Assembly (NCBI GenBank): GCA_026389975.1
Contig: JAPLGV010000092.1
Span: 1-7,867, forward strand
DNA from: Chloroflexota bacterium
GTDB taxonomy: Bacteria; Chloroflexota; Anaerolineae; Anaerolineales; Villigracilaceae
DNA length: 7,867 bases
Direction of reading: 5' to 3'
Part shown: piece after piece, positions 5,996-7,867 of the stretch
Layout: every line of letters begins with the position of its first letter
Position numbering within the stretch: the first letter of the stretch is position 1
The notes under the pieces: generated by a model
The model's database searches: none
Told to the model about the DNA's origin: nothing
Seen by the model: the letters and a program-made list of their open reading frames with translations, nothing else
Program-made: the position numbers and the translations under genes

Positions 5996-6010
5996 GCCGG
6001 CCCTCCCGGC
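5996..6010 (+). other. Small GC hairpin at the 5' end of the MFS transcript
   Basis: GCCGG (5996-6000) and CCGGC (6006-6010) form a 5-bp stem around a CCCTC loop, starting about two bases after the predicted transcription start. It could stabilise the mRNA end or be an operator half-site pair. It is short enough to be chance. Confidence 0.3.
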
Positions 6011-6034
6011 GAATTTATTGTATTGAGGTGTCTA

Positions 6035-7288
6035 TTGATCGGTGGCGAGAATACACAGAATGGGAAAGTTCCCCTGCGCCTGCAGGAAACTTTTGCGTCC
6101 CTGAAACATTACAACTACCGGCTGTGGTTTTTTGGCCAGATTGTGTCGCTGGTCGGGACCTGGATGCAGAGTACCGCCCAGGGATATTTGATCTACCAAC
6201 TGACCGGTTCTCCCGCCTATTTGGGCCTGGTGGGATTCGTGGGCGGCCTGCCCGCCTGGCTGTTTACCCTGTATGGAGGGGTGGTCGCCGACCGCATCTC
6301 CCGCCGCAACATGATGGTCATTACGCAGACCGCCATGCTGGTTTTGGCATTCATCCTGGCCGCATTGACGTTTACAAATGCGGTCCAACCCTGGCATATC
6401 ATCGTTCTGGCGTTCCTGCTGGGGGTTGCCAACGCATTCGACGCCCCGGCCCGCGTCGCTTTCGTAACCGAATTGGTCAGCCGCGAGGATATGACCAATG
6501 CCATTGCCCTCAACTCAACCATGTTCAACATTGGCACGGTGGTTGGCCCGTCGGTGGCCGGGCTGACCTACGCCGCTTTTGGCCCGGCGTGGTGCTTCAC
6601 CCTGAACGGTATTTCTTTTATTGCCGTGATCGTCGCTTTATTGTTCATGCGCATCAAACCGATTGTCCAACCGTCTCGCCGCGCGACCGTGTTGGCGGAC
6701 TTGAAAGAAGGCTTGCGCTACGTCTTCTCGCACAGTTTGATCCTCAGCCTGATCGGTTCGGTCGGCCTGGTCAGCATCTTCGGGATCGGGATGTTGACCC
6801 TGCTGCCGGCCTGGGCAACTGACATCCTGCATGGCAACGTGACCACCAATGGCTTGCTGGTTTCGGCGCGCGGCTTTGGGTCGCTGGTCAGCGCGTTGAT
6901 GCTGGCCTACCTGGGCAGCCGCAGATATCGGGGGAAACTCTGGACGGTTGGCGCGTTTATCATGCCGGTGATGTTATTTATCTTTGCCTGGATCCGCTGG
7001 CTGCCACTGGCGCTGGTGGCGCTGGTGGGGGTCGGTTGGAGTTTCATGATGATCATGAATAACAGCAATGCGATGATGCAGTCCCAGGTGCCGGATCATT
7101 TACGCGGGCGGGTGATGAGTGTGTATACCCTGATCTTCTTCGGCGCGATGCCGCTGGGATCGTTATTCGCCGGGACATTTGCCCAGAAGTTCGGCGAACC
7201 GCTGACCGTGATGCTGGGCGCGGCGGTGCTGATGGCGCTTGCAATCGCAGCCTGGATCTTCCTGCCGGGCATCCGCAGGCAGGAATAG
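6035..7288 (+). CDS. MFS transporter, EntS-like (MFS_3) exporter family
   Basis: This is a 417-residue inner-membrane transporter with hydrophobic helices along its whole length. The N-terminal helix NYRLWFFGQIVSLVGTWMQS is the usual opening of the MFS_3 / enterobactin-exporter group. Motif A is GGVVADRISRR (81-91) between helices 2 and 3. PARVAFVTELVSREDMTNAIALNS and the VVGPSVAGL motif also match this group. The C-terminal half repeats the loop pattern with QVPDHLRGRVMSVYTL. Members export siderophores, macrolides or other small molecules using the proton gradient; the substrate cannot be read here. No ATG fits. TTG at 6035 has AGGTG 4 nt upstream and is preferred; TTG at 6023 (421 residues) is an alternative without a clear ribosome binding site. 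The gene has its own -10 box and stands alone between two hairpins. Confidence 0.9.
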   Translation: MIGGENTQNGKVPLRLQETFASLKHYNYRLWFFGQIVSLVGTWMQSTAQGYLIYQLTGSPAYLGLVGFVGGLPAWLFTLYGGVVADRISRRNMMVITQTAMLVLAFILAALTFTNAVQPWHIIVLAFLLGVANAFDAPARVAFVTELVSREDMTNAIALNSTMFNIGTVVGPSVAGLTYAAFGPAWCFTLNGISFIAVIVALLFMRIKPIVQPSRRATVLADLKEGLRYVFSHSLILSLIGSVGLVSIFGIGMLTLLPAWATDILHGNVTTNGLLVSARGFGSLVSALMLAYLGSRRYRGKLWTVGAFIMPVMLFIFAWIRWLPLALVALVGVGWSFMMIMNNSNAMMQSQVPDHLRGRVMSVYTLIFFGAMPLGSLFAGTFAQKFGEPLTVMLGAAVLMALAIAAWIFLPGIRRQE

Positions 7289-7302
7289 GGTGCTTAATAA
7301 TT

Positions 7303-7359
7303 ATGTGACGGTCACCTTTGCGAACCCTGGAAGGGAGCAGGTGACCGTCACATCGTTTT
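7303..7359 (+). terminator. Long perfect hairpin with palindromic arms after the MFS gene
   Basis: ATGTGACGGTCACCT (7303-7317) pairs perfectly with AGGTGACCGTCACAT (7339-7353) over 15 bp; CCCT/AGGG (7325-7328 / 7332-7335) can extend pairing inside the 21-nt loop. CGTTTTCC follows on plus. It sits between the MFS gene and the convergent unknown gene, so a terminator is the simplest reading. Each arm is also a palindrome by itself (GTGAC-G-GTCAC, GTGAC-C-GTCAC), which a plain terminator does not need. Confidence 0.7.
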
Positions 7360-7381
7360 CCTGGTAACCGCTAAATTATTC

Positions 7382-7867
7382 TTACAGGCTGCCGAAGGCC
7401 ACGCCTTTATAGCTCCATCCACAGGAGGCGATGACTTGCTGGATGGGCTGTTTGAGATCATTTGTGTTGAATTTGTATTTATAAACCACACCCGGAGCAA
7501 AGTTCTCTGTGAAGCCCGCGCCAATCCCGAATGAGACCGAGGACTTCTGTCCCTTGAAGAAACTGGCCTGCACGCCGAGGGACGGGACGCCTGCCCGCCA
7601 CGAGACGGTGTATTCGTGGTCCATGGCGCGCACTTCCCGCCGGGTAGGATCGAATTTCAGGTAGATGCGGAAGACCTTGGTCAGGTTGGCTTTGGCAAAG
7701 ATTTCGTACCACTGGGCGTCCACAATTTTCCACTCGGCGATCAGGTCCACGTTTTCGGAGCGGCCGTCCACGATGCGATAGGGGGCGGTCGGGCGGTTGA
7801 GCGCCATCAGTCGGGCGTAAAGGTCCTGGGTGGGGTCAATGGCCGGAGCTGCAACGGGCAGAGGGAA
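7382..7867 (-). CDS. Conserved protein of unknown function (5' partial)
   Basis: The minus-strand frame is open to the right edge, so the beginning is missing; 161 residues are visible, and the Met at 7807 is internal (preceded by DPTQDLYARL). It resembles an unnamed conserved bacterial family with segments like LMALNRPTAPYRI, VDLIAEWKIVDAQWYEIF, LTKVFRIYLKFD, REVRAMDHEYTVSW, then FFKGQ and a C-terminal YKYKFNTNDLKQPIQQVI...GW. The pattern suggests an alternating alpha/beta fold, with 'LTK..RI.L..D....EVRA..' forming paired strands. A Pro/Ala-rich stretch (FPLPVAAPAIDP) at the window edge could be a linker after an N-terminal domain or membrane segment. No catalytic motif is evident and no function is assigned. 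It converges on the MFS gene with a shared hairpin between. Confidence 0.85.
   Translation of the reverse strand, partial: FPLPVAAPAIDPTQDLYARLMALNRPTAPYRIVDGRSENVDLIAEWKIVDAQWYEIFAKANLTKVFRIYLKFDPTRREVRAMDHEYTVSWRAGVPSLGVQASFFKGQKSSVSFGIGAGFTENFAPGVVYKYKFNTNDLKQPIQQVIASCGWSYKGVAFGSL

Noticed and set aside
6028..6822. 264-codon plus-strand frame overlapping the MFS gene
   Set aside because: It is Arg/Pro/Gly-rich out-of-frame translation of the transporter, whose own frame has helices and family motifs throughout.
7305..7351. CRP/FNR-type binding site
   Set aside because: The half-sites TGTGA/TCACA are separated by 3 bases rather than 6, and the location is at the ends of two convergent genes, not a promoter.
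1..7867. CRISPR array, tRNA or rRNA gene, insertion sequence
   Set aside because: No regularly spaced repeats, cloverleaf-like sequence, transposase frame or terminal inverted repeats with target duplication were seen on either strand.

Overview
The window is a piece of bacterial chromosome of moderate GC with AT-rich intergenic gaps. Gene content and protein style (a coenzyme-B12-dependent ribonucleotide reductase next to nrdR, a fused tetrapyrrole methylase/MazG protein, small membrane proteins of unknown function, TTG starts) fit a member of the Chloroflexota, perhaps Anaerolineae. That assignment is an inference from protein resemblance; no marker gene here proves it.

Layout, left to right. 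(1) 1-1274 (+): 3' part of a YabN-type fusion, a methylase domain followed by two MazG nucleotide pyrophosphohydrolase domains, its beginning cut off by the window edge. A perfect 10-bp hairpin at 1294-1326 separates it from the next, convergent operon. (2) 2319-1348 (-): two tightly packed genes for small membrane proteins, read from a consensus -10 box at 2349-2354. The second encodes a PH-like domain protein with an exact-length 42-bp in-frame tandem duplication inside its first membrane helix. (3) 2350-2550 (-): a decayed fragment resembling the end of a histidine-kinase ATPase domain. (4) 2578-5908 (+): nrdR and nrdJ, preceded by an extended -10 promoter and two NrdR-box-like palindromes whose centres lie 31 bp apart. 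A hairpin fills the gap between nrdR and nrdJ, and a strong terminator follows nrdJ. (5) 5982-7288 (+): an MFS exporter-like gene with its own TATAAT promoter. (6) 7303-7353: a 15-bp-stem hairpin whose two arms are each palindromic. (7) 7867-7382 (-): 3' part of a conserved protein of unknown function.

Working together: NrdJ makes deoxyribonucleotides from ribonucleotides without oxygen dependence, using adenosylcobalamin. NrdR senses the ATP/dATP state and represses nrd genes. The twin boxes suggest that it represses its own transcription and, by read-through, possibly that of nrdJ. The MazG protein hydrolyses unwanted nucleoside triphosphates, so the left and central parts both concern nucleotide-pool quality, though nothing shows that they are co-regulated. 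The MFS pump and the PH-like operon look like independent units.

I did not find a clear new defence or mobile system. The most notable signals are the twin NrdR operator, the membrane-helix duplication, the kinase remnant in the promoter gap, and the palindromic-arm hairpin.
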